NCBI RefSeq assembly: GCF_017874315.1
Contig: NZ_JAGGLG010000012.1
Span: 47,173-111,172, forward strand
Reading direction: 5' to 3'
From: Symbiobacterium terraclitae
GTDB taxonomy: Bacteria; Bacillota; Sulfobacillia; Symbiobacteriales; Symbiobacteriaceae
DNA length: 64,000 bases
Positions 34,752-43,053 of this stretch are shown here, piece by piece. Each line of letters begins with the position of its first letter. Within the stretch, counting starts at the first letter, position 1. The translations under genes were made by a program, and so were the position numbers. The notes beneath the pieces are model-generated. The model was not told the DNA's origin, did no database searches, and saw nothing but the letters and a program-made list of their open reading frames with translations.

Positions 34752-35606
34752 ATCCGCCGCCACACCGGACTCTGCCACAGCTCCGCCCAAGCCGCGGCCG
34801 GCCGGCTGGCCTGCGCCCTGTTGCTTCTTGCCTTGCTCGCCACCTGTCCCCTTCGGATCACGGCCTGGGCGCATGGCGCCCCGGACCGGCCGCCGGAGGG
34901 GCTGGAGTTCCTTCTCGCGCGGTTCAGCACCCCGATCGTCAGCGCGGAGCCGGGGCGCGTGCACAACATCGCCCTCGCCGCCGCCAAGATCGACGGGCGT
35001 GTGCTGCAGCCAGGCGAGATCTTCTCTTTCAACGATGTGGTGGGCCCCCGGGATGCGGCGCACGGCTGGGCCCAAGCCAACGAGATCTACCAGGGGGAGT
35101 ACGTGCTGGGCTACGGCGGCGGCATCTGCCAGGTGACCTCGACCCTGTACAACGCCGCGCTGCTGGGCGGGCTCGAGATCCGGGAGCGCTACCACCACGA
35201 CCGGCCTCTGCAGTACATCGACCCCGGCCGGGACGCCACGGTGGTGTGGGGCCTCCTGGACTTCCGCTTCCGCAACAGCCTGGCCGTGCCCGTGCGGCTC
35301 GCGGTGCGCCTCGTGCCGGGCGAGCCCGCACACCTGGAGGTGGCGCTCCTCACCCTCCGACCCGTGGAGGGGGAGCCCATCGCCATCGAGGAGGAGCACG
35401 TCCGCTTCCTGCCGCCCGACCTGACGGAGGTGCCCGACCCGGGGCTGCCCCGCGGCCGCCGGGTGGTGGTGGACGAGGGGCAGCCCGGCCTGGAGGTGCG
35501 CATCTACCGCGTCTTCGGCGCCGGGCCGGGCGCACGCCGGGAGCTGGTCTCGCACGACCGCTACCCGCCCCGGGCCGGAAAGGTGCTGGTGGGAACGGGC
35601 GAATAG
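34752..35606 (+). CDS. VanW-family exported protein, apparently non-ATG (ATC) start
   Basis: About 284 residues. After the rlmB stop, GAAGGGGGG (34736-34744) is followed 8 bp later by ATC at 34752, with no ATG/GTG/TTG nearby in frame; the only upstream ATG in frame is inside rlmB at 34620. From ATC the protein starts with a signal-peptide-like stretch (RLACALLLLALLATC). The VanW core has FSFNDVVGPRDAAHGW and YGGGICQVTSTLYNAALLGG. C-terminal Ig-like residues follow. Family function is unclear; several members are cell-wall associated. The start is the main uncertainty. Confidence 0.75.
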   Translation: MRRHTGLCHSSAQAAAGRLACALLLLALLATCPLRITAWAHGAPDRPPEGLEFLLARFSTPIVSAEPGRVHNIALAAAKIDGRVLQPGEIFSFNDVVGPRDAAHGWAQANEIYQGEYVLGYGGGICQVTSTLYNAALLGGLEIRERYHHDRPLQYIDPGRDATVVWGLLDFRFRNSLAVPVRLAVRLVPGEPAHLEVALLTLRPVEGEPIAIEEEHVRFLPPDLTEVPDPGLPRGRRVVVDEGQPGLEVRIYRVFGAGPGARRELVSHDRYPPRAGKVLVGTGE

Positions 35607-35608
35607 AA

Positions 35609-35639
35609 GTCGGGTGGCCGGTTGCTCCGGCCACCCGAC
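35609..35639 (+). terminator. Terminator after the VanW gene
   Basis: Perfect 13-bp stem GTCGGGTGGCCGG / CCGGCCACCCGAC with loop TTGCT, two bases after the stop; no T-run. The rest of 35640-35743 holds a small dyad TTTCGAC (35666-35672) / GTCGAAA (35679-35685) and nothing else I recognise. Confidence 0.65.
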
Positions 35640-35743
35640 ATGACGCTAATAAGGCGACACACATATTTCGACACCGCCGTCGAAATCCCTGCTCAGGCGG
35701 GGCGATTTTCGCTGCCGGATTACGGTTACGCGGGCCTGTTGCC

Positions 35744-35773
35744 TTGACGGTATCTCGCGCCAGCGAGTATAAT
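35744..35773 (+). promoter_or_regulatory. Promoter of sigH
   Basis: -35 TTGACG (35744-35749), 18-bp spacer, perfect -10 TATAAT (35768-35773), giving a leader of about 150 bases before sigH. Nothing recognisable is seen in the leader. Confidence 0.8.
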
Positions 35774-35925
35774 CCACATTAGGATTGCCGCAGAGGGACA
35801 AGGCGTAATTCGGGCCGCTCTTCCAATCCGCAACACGACGGTTGCGACAGCCTCAGGACGGGTAGTCGCCGTACTTATACGTAGTCTACATCTGTTGAAG
35901 GATTGAATTGAGAGGGGGACGGCTC

Positions 35926-36591
35926 ATGACGGCGACACCGCAGCGCGATGTCTTCCCCGACTACGACTCCATGTTGGATGAAGACATTGTGGAGTTTGCC
36001 CGTGAGGGGTCGACGGAGGCGCTGGAATTCCTCATCAACAAATATAAGAACTTCGTGCGGGCAAAGGCTCGCTCCTACTTTCTCATAGGGGCCGACCGCG
36101 ACGACATCACGCAGGAGGGCATGATCGGCCTGTACAAGGCCATCCGCGACTTCCGCTCGGACAAGCTCTCCTCGTTTCGCGCTTTCGCGGAGCTGTGCAT
36201 CACCCGCCAGATCATCACCGCCATCAAGACGGCGACCCGTCAGAAGCACATTCCCCTCAACTCTTATGTGTCGCTGAACAAGCCGATCTACGACGACGAC
36301 TCCGACCGGACCCTCCTCGACGTGATCTCGGGCTCCAAGGTGACCGACCCGGAGGAGCTGATCATCAGCCGGGAGGAGTTCGGCGACATCGAGGGCAAGA
36401 TGGAGGAGATCCTCAGTGACCTCGAGTGGAAGGTGCTGATGAGCTACCTCGACGGGAAGTCGTACCACGAGATCGCCGTGGAGCTGCACCGGCACGTGAA
36501 GTCCATCGACAACGCCCTGCAGCGGGTGAAGCGCAAGCTGGAACGGTACCTGGAGAACCGGAATCAGGGGATGGATAGGGGACATGACTAG
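35926..36591 (+). CDS. sigH: SigH, sporulation/stationary-phase sigma factor
   Basis: 221 residues from ATG 35926 (GAGAGGGGGACGG upstream). Region 2 holds EFLINKYKNFVRAKARSYFL and GADRDDITQEGMIGLYKAIRDF, the DITQEGMIGLYKAI stretch being typical of SigH. Region 4 is LSDLEWKVLMSYLDGKSYHEI with the HTH ELHRHVKSIDNALQRVKRKL. SigH drives early sporulation and competence genes. Its position after rlmB is as in Bacillus. Confidence 0.95.
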   Translation: MTATPQRDVFPDYDSMLDEDIVEFAREGSTEALEFLINKYKNFVRAKARSYFLIGADRDDITQEGMIGLYKAIRDFRSDKLSSFRAFAELCITRQIITAIKTATRQKHIPLNSYVSLNKPIYDDDSDRTLLDVISGSKVTDPEELIISREEFGDIEGKMEEILSDLEWKVLMSYLDGKSYHEIAVELHRHVKSIDNALQRVKRKLERYLENRNQGMDRGHD

Positions 36592-36616
36592 GCCGCCGGC
36601 AGCGGCCTTTTTCTTT
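36591..36616 (+). terminator. Terminator of sigH
   Basis: Stem GGCCGC / GCGGCC with loop CGGCA, then TTTTTCTTT, directly after the stop codon. Confidence 0.85.
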
Positions 36617-36668
36617 ATGTCAACGGCCGCGCGTCTGTCATAGGCTGGAAGGGGGAAGGAGGGAGAGC

Positions 36669-37040
36669 ATGGGCTGGTGGAACGACGACGTCTCAGACCG
36701 GGACTGCGGCTGCGCCGGCGGACGCGACCGGCACGACCACGACCGGCACGATCACCACTGGCACGATCACGACTGGGACGACTGGGATGACTGCGGCTGC
36801 CACGATCACGACCGGCACCACCGCAGGCGCCGCGCGATACCCATCGGCGAGGTCACCGTGGACTGCACCCCCGTCACCTTCCGCACGAAGGGCCAGGCCT
36901 TCAACCTGGTCACGTGCCCGAAGTCCTTCTTCGTGCCGGGACCGGGAGGCGTGCCCTGCGTGGCCACGGTGAACACCCCGCCGCAGCAGATACCCGTACT
37001 GCCCATCGACCGCCGCAAGCAGAAGTGCGGCTGCGCCTAG
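36669..37040 (+). CDS. His/Asp-rich coat-like protein of unknown function
   Basis: 123 residues, ATG with GAAGGAGGGAGAGC upstream. Residues 20-52 are almost only His, Asp, Trp and Arg (for example HDHDRHDHHWHDHDWDDWDD), framed by CGC pairs, followed by RRRR. The second half (VTVDCTPVTFRTKGQAFNLV) ends KQKCGCA, so cysteines recur in C-G-C pairs. The design suggests metal binding and disulfide cross-linking, as in spore coat proteins, but I cannot name a family. CATAGGCT about 30 bp upstream loosely recalls a sigma-E/K -10. A coat role is inference. Confidence 0.6.
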   Translation: MGWWNDDVSDRDCGCAGGRDRHDHDRHDHHWHDHDWDDWDDCGCHDHDRHHRRRRAIPIGEVTVDCTPVTFRTKGQAFNLVTCPKSFFVPGPGGVPCVATVNTPPQQIPVLPIDRRKQKCGCA

Positions 37041-37045
37041 GCACC

Positions 37046-37063
37046 GGAGGGCACCGGCCCTCC
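37046..37063 (+). terminator. Weak hairpin after the His/Asp-rich gene
   Basis: Stem GGAGGG / CCCTCC with loop CACCGG, then TTACAC. Confidence 0.4.
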
Positions 37064-37071
37064 TTACACAT

Positions 37072-37100
37072 TTGAATCTGGCCGGGGAATGTGATATGAT
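37072..37100 (+). promoter_or_regulatory. Promoter of tRNA-Thr
   Basis: -35 TTGAAT (37072-37077), 17-bp spacer, -10 TATGAT (37095-37100), 17 bp before the tRNA. Confidence 0.7.
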
Positions 37101-37117
37101 AGTCGCTGCCTCGATTC

Positions 37118-37193
37118 GCTGGCGTAGCTCAACTGGCAGAGCACCTGATTTGTAATCAGGCGGTTGCAGGTTCGATTCCTGTCGCCAGCTCCA
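37118..37193 (+). tRNA. tRNA-Thr (anticodon TGT)
   Basis: Complete cloverleaf: acceptor GCTGGCG / CGCCAGC, D-arm GCTC/GAGC, anticodon stem CCTGA/TCAGG with loop TTTGTAA (anticodon TGT, reading ACA), T-arm GCAGG-TTCGATT-CCTGT, discriminator T and encoded CCA. Confidence 0.97.
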
Positions 37194-37204
37194 GAAACAT
37201 ACCC

Positions 37205-37235
37205 GGGCTCCGGGGGCAAACGCCCTCCGGAGCCC
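37205..37235. terminator. Terminator shared by tRNA-Thr and the DUF554 gene
   Basis: Outer stem GGGCTCCGG / CCGGAGCCC plus inner GGGC/GCCC, then CTTCGCATTT on the plus strand; it lies between the tRNA and the convergent DUF554 gene. Confidence 0.65.
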
Positions 37236-37243
37236 CTTCGCAT

Positions 37244-37927
37244 TTACAGAACCAGTCCCGCGAGCACCGCGATCACCACCAGCCCGGGCAGCAGGTTCCC
37301 GATGCGGATCTCCGTCGCGCCCACCAGGTTCAGCCCGATGGCCGCGACCATGATCCCGCCGGTGGCGCTGATCTCCCGGATCATCGCCGGGGTCAGCACC
37401 CCGCTGATCGCCGACGCCCCCAGGGTCATCAGCCCCTGGTAGATCCCCACGGGGATCGCCGCGAACATCACCCCGATGCCCATGACGGAGCCGAACATGA
37501 TCGACGCGACGCCGTCGAGGATCGACTTGGCGTACAGGATCGCCGGGTTGCCGTTCAGCCCGTCCTCCAGCGCCCCGGTGATGGCCATCGCGCCGGTGCA
37601 GAAGAGCAGCGAGGCCTGCACGAACCCCTTGGCGAAGCTCCCCCGCTGGGTGATGGGCCAGCGCTCCAGCCTCTGCGCCCACGCCTGCAGCCGGTCCTCG
37701 ATGCGCAGCAGCTCGCCGATCATGGTGCCCACCGCCAGCGAGACGACCAGCAGCAGCACGTTCTCGGTCTCCCACGCCATCTTCAGCCCGATGAGGATCA
37801 CCGCAAGGCCCAGGGCCTGCATGGTGCCCTTGCGCACGGCTTCCGGCACCTGTGGGATGACCAGGCTCCCCAGCGCGCCACCCACGATCACGGCTCCCAC
37901 GTTCGCAAGGGTGCCCAGTCCGATCAC
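37244..37927 (-). CDS. DUF554 family membrane protein
   Basis: 227 residues from GTG 37927, because GGGAGG lies 8 bp upstream on the minus strand; 19 further codons upstream have no site. Six to seven helices and family motifs: GTLANVGAVIVGGALGSLV at the start, GSFAKGFVQASLLFCTGAMA and DGVASIMFGSVMG mid-protein. YdfK/YqgA relatives; function and substrate unknown. Not coupled to its minus-strand neighbours. Confidence 0.85.
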   Translation of the reverse strand: MIGLGTLANVGAVIVGGALGSLVIPQVPEAVRKGTMQALGLAVILIGLKMAWETENVLLLVVSLAVGTMIGELLRIEDRLQAWAQRLERWPITQRGSFAKGFVQASLLFCTGAMAITGALEDGLNGNPAILYAKSILDGVASIMFGSVMGIGVMFAAIPVGIYQGLMTLGASAISGVLTPAMIREISATGGIMVAAIGLNLVGATEIRIGNLLPGLVVIAVLAGLVL

Positions 37928-38020
37928 GTCAACAGCCTCCCGCTTTTCCCCTTTACCAGCGTAAATGTTCGGCCTTTTGTCCATCTTTCCTGCACGGATG
38001 GCGCGGGAGATGGCACAGGG

Positions 38021-39214
38021 TTACTCCTCCTTCTCCTCACAGGAGGCGTCGCTCTCCACGCGGTTTCGCCCGGCCCGCTTGGCGGCGTAGAGCGCACAGT
38101 CGGCCCGGTGGAGCAGGCCCTCGACGCTGGTGTGCTCCGGCCGCCACTGGGCCACGCCGAAGCTGGCCGTGAGCTGAACGGCCAGCTCCTCGCCCACCCG
38201 CACCGCCTGGGCTGCCGTCGTCCCGGGCAGGAGCACGGCGAACTCGTCGCCGCCGATGCGGGCGAAGGAGTCCTCGGCCCGCAGGATCTGCCGGCCCGTC
38301 ACAGCCACCTGGCGCAGCACCTCGTCGCCGGCGGCGTGCCCGAACCGGTCGTTGATCCGCTTGAAGTGGTCGATGTCCATCAGCAGCAGCGAGGTGGGGC
38401 TGGAGCGGCGTGCGGCCTCCACCAGCTCCCGCTGGCAGAGCTGCACGAAGAAGCGCCGGTTGAAGGCCCCGGTCAGCTCGTCGGTGGTCGCCATCTGCTG
38501 CAGGTTCGCCTCCAGCCGCTTCCGTTCGGTGATGTCCCGCAGCACGCAGATGCGTACCGCCCCGTCGCCGGAGTCGGCCGGCAGGGCCGCGGTGCTCATC
38601 TCCGCCCACCGGGCGGAGCCGTCCCGGCAGCGGATGACCAGCTCGATCACCGTGTCCGGCCGCGGGGCCGCCCCGACGTCGGTCACCTCCGCGAGGGGGC
38701 GACCGACCAGCTGGTCCGGGGTGTGGCCGGTCAGCCGGCACACGGAGGGGCTCACGTACACGAAGCGGCCGGCGCGGTCGAGGGTGACGATCACGTCTGC
38801 CACGTGCTCCGCGAGGAGCCGGTACTGGGCCTCGCTGCGCTCGAGCTCGGCGGTGGTGCGGGCCAGGGCCTCGGCCATGGCGTTGAACGCGGCCGAGAAC
38901 TCGCCGAGGAACTCCACCCGCTGCGTGAAGTCGCCGGCGGCGATCCTCTGCGTCTGCCGCGTGAGGTGGCGCAGCTTGGCCTGCAGGGACTTGAGATGGC
39001 CGCTCAGGACCCCGCGCTCCCGGATCGTCTGGCTCAGGTCGCCGCGGCAGATGCGGATCAGGTGGCCGCGGATGGCCGCCAGCTCCCGGTAGAGGGCCGC
39101 GAAGGCGGCGTGGCCTTGCAGTTCCTCCGGCGGCAGGGCGCTGGCCTGAGGATCGGTGAGCAGGCGCTGCAGGGCCGCGACCGCGCTGTCCAGGCGGGAG
39201 TCCGGCGCGCTCAC
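38021..39214 (-). CDS. Diguanylate cyclase with HAMP-like and PAS domains
   Basis: 397 residues, GTG start at 39214 overlapping the upstream V4R gene stop (GTGA), hence translationally coupled. No membrane helix. Residues about 45-125 are helical and HAMP-like (RQTQRIAAGDFTQRVEFLGE). A PAS domain with a PAC tail follows (LAEHVADVIVTLDRAGRFVY ... RDITERKRLEANL). The GGDEF domain has an intact active site (IGGDEF) and an inhibitory I-site RAED five residues before it. It should make c-di-GMP, with product inhibition, in response to the PAS or V4R ligand. Confidence 0.92.
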   Translation of the reverse strand: MSAPDSRLDSAVAALQRLLTDPQASALPPEELQGHAAFAALYRELAAIRGHLIRICRGDLSQTIRERGVLSGHLKSLQAKLRHLTRQTQRIAAGDFTQRVEFLGEFSAAFNAMAEALARTTAELERSEAQYRLLAEHVADVIVTLDRAGRFVYVSPSVCRLTGHTPDQLVGRPLAEVTDVGAAPRPDTVIELVIRCRDGSARWAEMSTAALPADSGDGAVRICVLRDITERKRLEANLQQMATTDELTGAFNRRFFVQLCQRELVEAARRSSPTSLLLMDIDHFKRINDRFGHAAGDEVLRQVAVTGRQILRAEDSFARIGGDEFAVLLPGTTAAQAVRVGEELAVQLTASFGVAQWRPEHTSVEGLLHRADCALYAAKRAGRNRVESDASCEEKEE

Positions 39215-39735
39215 AACTCCGTCACCGCCTCAGCCACGAAGCGGCAGATGCGCCCGCCCGTGCACCAACAGTCGACCTCGGTCACGCGGAACGCGCGGCC
39301 CGTGGAGAACTCGAGCGCACCGGCGATGAAACCCTCGACGAACTGGCAGACCTCCGTGTCCATCTCGGGCAGGCCCGAGCAGTCCATGTCCTCCTCGATG
39401 GTCAGCACGAAGCGGCCGGCCTCGGCGTCGGCCTCCTCCATGCGCATGATGCCGATGCCATACTCCCGCAGCCTGGCCTGCAGGTTGCGCACGTACTCGG
39501 GCATGGCGGTCATGGGCCCCAGGAAGCGTTCGGCGAACGCCCGGCCGGCCAGGCGCCCCGCCTCCCGGAGGATCCGGTTGGTCGCCTCGGTGCCGAGATC
39601 GGCCTCGAGGACGCTCCGGAGGCTGAACTGCAGGAGCCGGTACATCTCGAGGCGGACCGTGGGCCCCAGGTTCGGGCGTCCCAGCGCGATGTCCCCTATC
39701 GCATCCCAGGCGAATCGGCCGTTCCCATTCCGCAT
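39211..39735 (-). CDS. V4R-domain sensor protein coupled to the diguanylate cyclase
   Basis: 174 residues from ATG 39735 (GAGGAGG is 6 bp upstream; the frame is open further). It has the V4R (vinyl-4-reductase) fold: GPTVRLEMYRLLQFSLRSVL ... CQFVEGFIAGALEF ... VTEVDCWCTGGRICRF, with the paired cysteines of this family that can hold metal or ligand. V4R domains bind small hydrophobic molecules and act as sensors. Coupling by overlap to a GGDEF gene suggests a two-protein switch for c-di-GMP; the ligand is unknown. Confidence 0.8.
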   Translation of the reverse strand: MRNGNGRFAWDAIGDIALGRPNLGPTVRLEMYRLLQFSLRSVLEADLGTEATNRILREAGRLAGRAFAERFLGPMTAMPEYVRNLQARLREYGIGIMRMEEADAEAGRFVLTIEEDMDCSGLPEMDTEVCQFVEGFIAGALEFSTGRAFRVTEVDCWCTGGRICRFVAEAVTEL

Positions 39736-39839
39736 GGCCATCCTCCTCGCTGACGCGAGCCACTGCGAACGGTACCTGTCACTCTTTATTTTACACTGGC
39801 CAGACATGGTTCGCTGCAAAGAGTTGCACAGGAAGAAGA

Positions 39840-39867
39840 GGCACCCCCGAACGATCGCGGGGGTGCC
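39840..39867 (-). terminator. Terminator of the GH32 gene
   Basis: Perfect 10-bp stem GGCACCCCCG / CGGGGGTGCC; on the minus strand it is followed by TCTTCTTCC. Sits 90 bp past the GH32 stop. The stretch 39868-39956 shows no gene. Confidence 0.7.
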
Positions 39868-39956
39868 TGCTTTCACGTCGGTGGTCCGGACGCCCGCCGG
39901 ACGGGTCGAGGGGGTCGGTGGTGTACGAGGTCACCTCGGGTCGGAACTGCCAGGGG

Positions 39957-41408
39957 TTACCACGGATCGGCGGGGAGGGTGCGCACCACGACATCCGTAA
40001 ACGCGCCCCGCCCCTCGTCGACGAAGAGGCCGAAGGACGGCCCGCGGTGGTCGTAGACGCGCACGGCCAGCGCGGCGCGGTCGTTGACGAAGACCTCGAG
40101 AATCGAGCCCGAGATGAAGAGCGTCACCGCAAACTCCTGGTCGGGCGTGCAGGGCAGCGGACGGTCCACGGCCTGCAGCCGGGGCTGCCCCTCCGGCCCG
40201 TAGCTGCTCAGCGTGAACCGCTGCCCCTCGGGGTCGATGGTCAGGCGGTAACCGCCGGTGAGCGCGGGGTCGGTGCGCAGCAGGGCGCCGAAGCGCCGGG
40301 CCCGCCCCTCGGGCCGGAAGCGGAACCGGATCAGCCGGTTGCCCGGCAGGTCGGCGGTGGCGTAGGCCAGCCCGGGCGAAGCGGCCACCAGCCTGCCGTC
40401 CTCGTCACGCCATTCGCCCAGGCGGGGGGTGAACTGCGGCGCCGGCGCGGGGACGCCCATCTGCAGCCGCTCCGGCGGGCACTTGACCCACAGGCTGCCG
40501 TCAGCCGGGTCCTGCACCAGCTCGCGGGCCAGCCCGTGGCCGCCCCACTGGGGCCAGCCGGAGTCCGCGTCGCCCGCGCGGGTGCCCAGCCAGCCGAAGA
40601 GCATGCGCCGCCGCCCGTCGCCCGCCGTCTTGGCGGCGTAGAAGAACGGGCCGTCGAAGGTCTCCACCCGGGGCGTCTCCCAGGGGCCGTTCAGGCTGCG
40701 GGCCCGGCGGTAGAGCGTGCCGTGGGTGGAGTTATGGCCTCCGGAGAAGAGCAGGTACCACCAGCCGTTCCACTCGAAGAGATCGGGGCATTCCAGGTGC
40801 CGGGTCAGGTGCGGCGCCCAGTACGGGTCCCGCACCTCCCATGAGCGGAGGTCCTTGGAAGCCAGCAGCGCGATCGCGCCCCGGAACGGCTCGGGCCCGT
40901 CCTTCAGGGAGGCGGTAACGAGCATCCAGTACTCCTGCGCCTCCTCGTTCCAGAACGGAAAACCGTCTCGCCAGTCGGTGGCGGCGTACCGGCTCAGGTC
41001 CGGCCGCGAGATCGGGTTGGCGGGATCCTTCGTCCAATGCACCAGGTCGGTGCTGGTGGCGTGGCAGAGGGTCTCGTGCATCACCCCGTTGGTGGTGAAG
41101 TAGCGGCCGAGGTAGTACATGTGGAACGTCCCGTCCTGGTGGAACACCGAGCCGGTACCGCAGGAGGCCTCCTCGCCGGGTTCGATGGCCATGGGGTACT
41201 CCGTCCAGTGCACGAGGTCGCGCGAGGCGAAGTGGCCCCACTTGTGGCAGACGCGGGGCAGCACGAGGTGCCCCTGGTCCCACACGTAGAACAGGTGATA
41301 CGTCCCCTCCCAGTAGAACGGAACGGGATCTCCGAACCAGGCGTTGGCGCTCCGGTCTGTGGGCCGCAGGTGAACGGCGTCGACCGGGCGACTAACCGGA
41401 TCATCCAA
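39957..41408 (-). CDS. Glycoside hydrolase family 32 (fructosidase/levanase type)
   Basis: About 483 residues. TTG at 41408 is favoured because GAGGAGG lies 11 bp upstream; an ATG at 41456 has no site. No signal peptide, so cytoplasmic. Five-blade propeller with the three GH32 acids: nucleophile Asp27 in WFGDPVPFY (usual WMNDPNG is altered), the transition-state Asp in DWRDGF, and the acid/base Glu in HLECPDLFEW. A C-terminal beta-sandwich ends GSILEVFVNDRAALAVRVY, as in GH32/GH68. It should cleave beta-fructosides or a related sugar. Divergent from an MFS transporter, a natural partner. Confidence 0.85.
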   Translation of the reverse strand: MDDPVSRPVDAVHLRPTDRSANAWFGDPVPFYWEGTYHLFYVWDQGHLVLPRVCHKWGHFASRDLVHWTEYPMAIEPGEEASCGTGSVFHQDGTFHMYYLGRYFTTNGVMHETLCHATSTDLVHWTKDPANPISRPDLSRYAATDWRDGFPFWNEEAQEYWMLVTASLKDGPEPFRGAIALLASKDLRSWEVRDPYWAPHLTRHLECPDLFEWNGWWYLLFSGGHNSTHGTLYRRARSLNGPWETPRVETFDGPFFYAAKTAGDGRRRMLFGWLGTRAGDADSGWPQWGGHGLARELVQDPADGSLWVKCPPERLQMGVPAPAPQFTPRLGEWRDEDGRLVAASPGLAYATADLPGNRLIRFRFRPEGRARRFGALLRTDPALTGGYRLTIDPEGQRFTLSSYGPEGQPRLQAVDRPLPCTPDQEFAVTLFISGSILEVFVNDRAALAVRVYDHRGPSFGLFVDEGRGAFTDVVVRTLPADPW

Positions 41409-41581
41409 GGGCTCGTCATCCTCCTCAAATAGGCATATAATGCATCCCACAACCATATACGCTTGTAGTGGTCAGCCGCGCAAGCCCCCTGGGACCCCTG
41501 GAAACCGTTTGTACCGGAACCGTGCGAACTTGGATATCAACTGTAGCAAAGAGATGCTCGGAACACAAGGGAGGATCTGCA

Positions 41582-42847
41582 ATGGCTGAACCGGATCAAA
41601 CGGGCCCGCTGGATGACCGGGCTCGACGCGGCATGGTGGCATCGACGGTGGAGGGCTGTACCTTCTCAATCTGGTCGAGCGCGCTGGGCGGGAACTTCCT
41701 CACCGGCATGGCCCTGCACCTGGGGGCGGGCGGGTTCGTGCTCGGGATCCTCGGGGCGCTCTCTTCCCTCGCCACGATGATGCAGCTGTTCGTCGCACCG
41801 CTGGTCGCCGGGCTGGCGCGCCGGCGCGACTTCCTGGCGCTCTTCTCGGGCATCCAGCGGGTGGGCGGCGCCCTCGCCGGCCTGGCTGCGCTGTGGCTTC
41901 TGCCCAGGCCCGCTGCCCTCTATGTCTTCGTGACCCTCCAGGCCCTCGCCTGGATCGCGATGGCTCCGTCCACCGTGGTCTGGAACGGGTACATGTCCGA
42001 CCTTGTGCCTGTGGAGGTGAGGGGGCGGTTCTTCGCCCAGCGCAACTCGTGGTCGGCCCTCGTCTCGATGCTGGCCGTGCTCCTCTTCGGCAGCATCCTC
42101 GACCGCTGGCCGGGCGCTCCGGGCTTTACCGCACTCTACGTCGTGGCGCTGGCCGCGGCCCTGGCCAACCTCTACTGGTGGCTCCGCCACCCGGAGCTTC
42201 CCCAGGGCGACAGCCGCGGCAGCCACTCCTTCTGGCAGTCGGTCCGCATCCCGCTCACCCGCCCGGGGCCGCACCTCACCGCCACCTGGTTCTTCGCCGC
42301 GTGGGGCTTCGCACAGGGCCTCGCCACCCCGTTCTACTCCCTGGCGCTGCTCTCGTACCTGGGGCTCTCGTTCACCACCGTCTCCTGGCTGGCCACGCTG
42401 GCCTCGATCTCCTCGATCGTGACGGCGCCGCTCTGGGGGCGCTGGCAGGACCGCGTGGGGCAGACCAGGGCCATCGGCATCCTCACCCTGATGCTGGCAC
42501 TCGTGCCTTTGCTCTACCTGCTCGGCGCCCCGCTCGGGCTCGCCCCCCTGGTCGTCGGCCACCTGGTGCACGGCTCCGCCTCCGCCGGGATGGGGCTCGC
42601 CAACCAGACCCTGAACATGCAGCTGGCGCCGCGGCAGGACCGCGCCTCGTACTTCGCCTTCTTCGCCGCCGCAGCAGGCCTGACCGGCTTCCTCACGCCC
42701 GTCCTGGCCGGGCGTCTGGCCGGAGAGCACCTGGTCCCGCTCTTCATCGGGTCGGCCCTCCTCTCAGGCCTCCTGAGCCTCCTCTGGACCGTGCGGGTAG
42801 AGCCCGCGCTGGTACGGCAGATGCGCCAGATCCTTCCCGCGGACTAG
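41582..42847 (+). CDS. MFS transporter, probable sugar permease
   Basis: 421 residues from ATG 41582 (AAGGGAGGATCTGCA upstream); the frame is open 38 codons before. Twelve hydrophobic helices; the loop after helix 2 and the segment VPVEVRGRFFAQRNSW fit the MFS fold. Substrate not evident. Divergent with the GH32 gene across a 173-bp intergenic stretch, so they probably form a fructoside uptake/cleavage pair; this is inference. Confidence 0.8.
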   Translation: MAEPDQTGPLDDRARRGMVASTVEGCTFSIWSSALGGNFLTGMALHLGAGGFVLGILGALSSLATMMQLFVAPLVAGLARRRDFLALFSGIQRVGGALAGLAALWLLPRPAALYVFVTLQALAWIAMAPSTVVWNGYMSDLVPVEVRGRFFAQRNSWSALVSMLAVLLFGSILDRWPGAPGFTALYVVALAAALANLYWWLRHPELPQGDSRGSHSFWQSVRIPLTRPGPHLTATWFFAAWGFAQGLATPFYSLALLSYLGLSFTTVSWLATLASISSIVTAPLWGRWQDRVGQTRAIGILTLMLALVPLLYLLGAPLGLAPLVVGHLVHGSASAGMGLANQTLNMQLAPRQDRASYFAFFAAAAGLTGFLTPVLAGRLAGEHLVPLFIGSALLSGLLSLLWTVRVEPALVRQMRQILPAD

Positions 42848-42946
42848 TGCTTTCGTGCCGTTTCCTACTCGAGGATGAGAAAAACGCGATTTGGCCCGGG
42901 AAGTCAGCAGGAAAACCCCCAGTGCGCGGCCAATTACTCTAGCACA

Positions 42947-42956
42947 TAGACTAAGT
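42947..42956 (+). promoter_or_regulatory. Candidate operator of the ROK repressor (site 1)
   Basis: TAGACTAAGT, about 100 bp before the ROK repressor gene. The same 10-mer appears at 59185-59194 between the divergent GH38 and GH2 genes, where it is part of a perfect 11-bp palindrome. The DNA around both is AT-rich against this GC-rich background. Confidence 0.4.
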
Positions 42957-43053
42957 TGACCCGAATGAGCGGGGTTTTCCCGCCCTCCGGGGGTCCCAGC
43001 TGCCAGGAATCGCGCAACTTACATGTTCTGATAAAGAAAGGTGGAACCGCAAG

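Noticed and set aside
41500..41515. cre-like site GGAAACCGTTTGTACC upstream of the MFS gene
   Set aside because: Several mismatches to the CcpA consensus; not supported.
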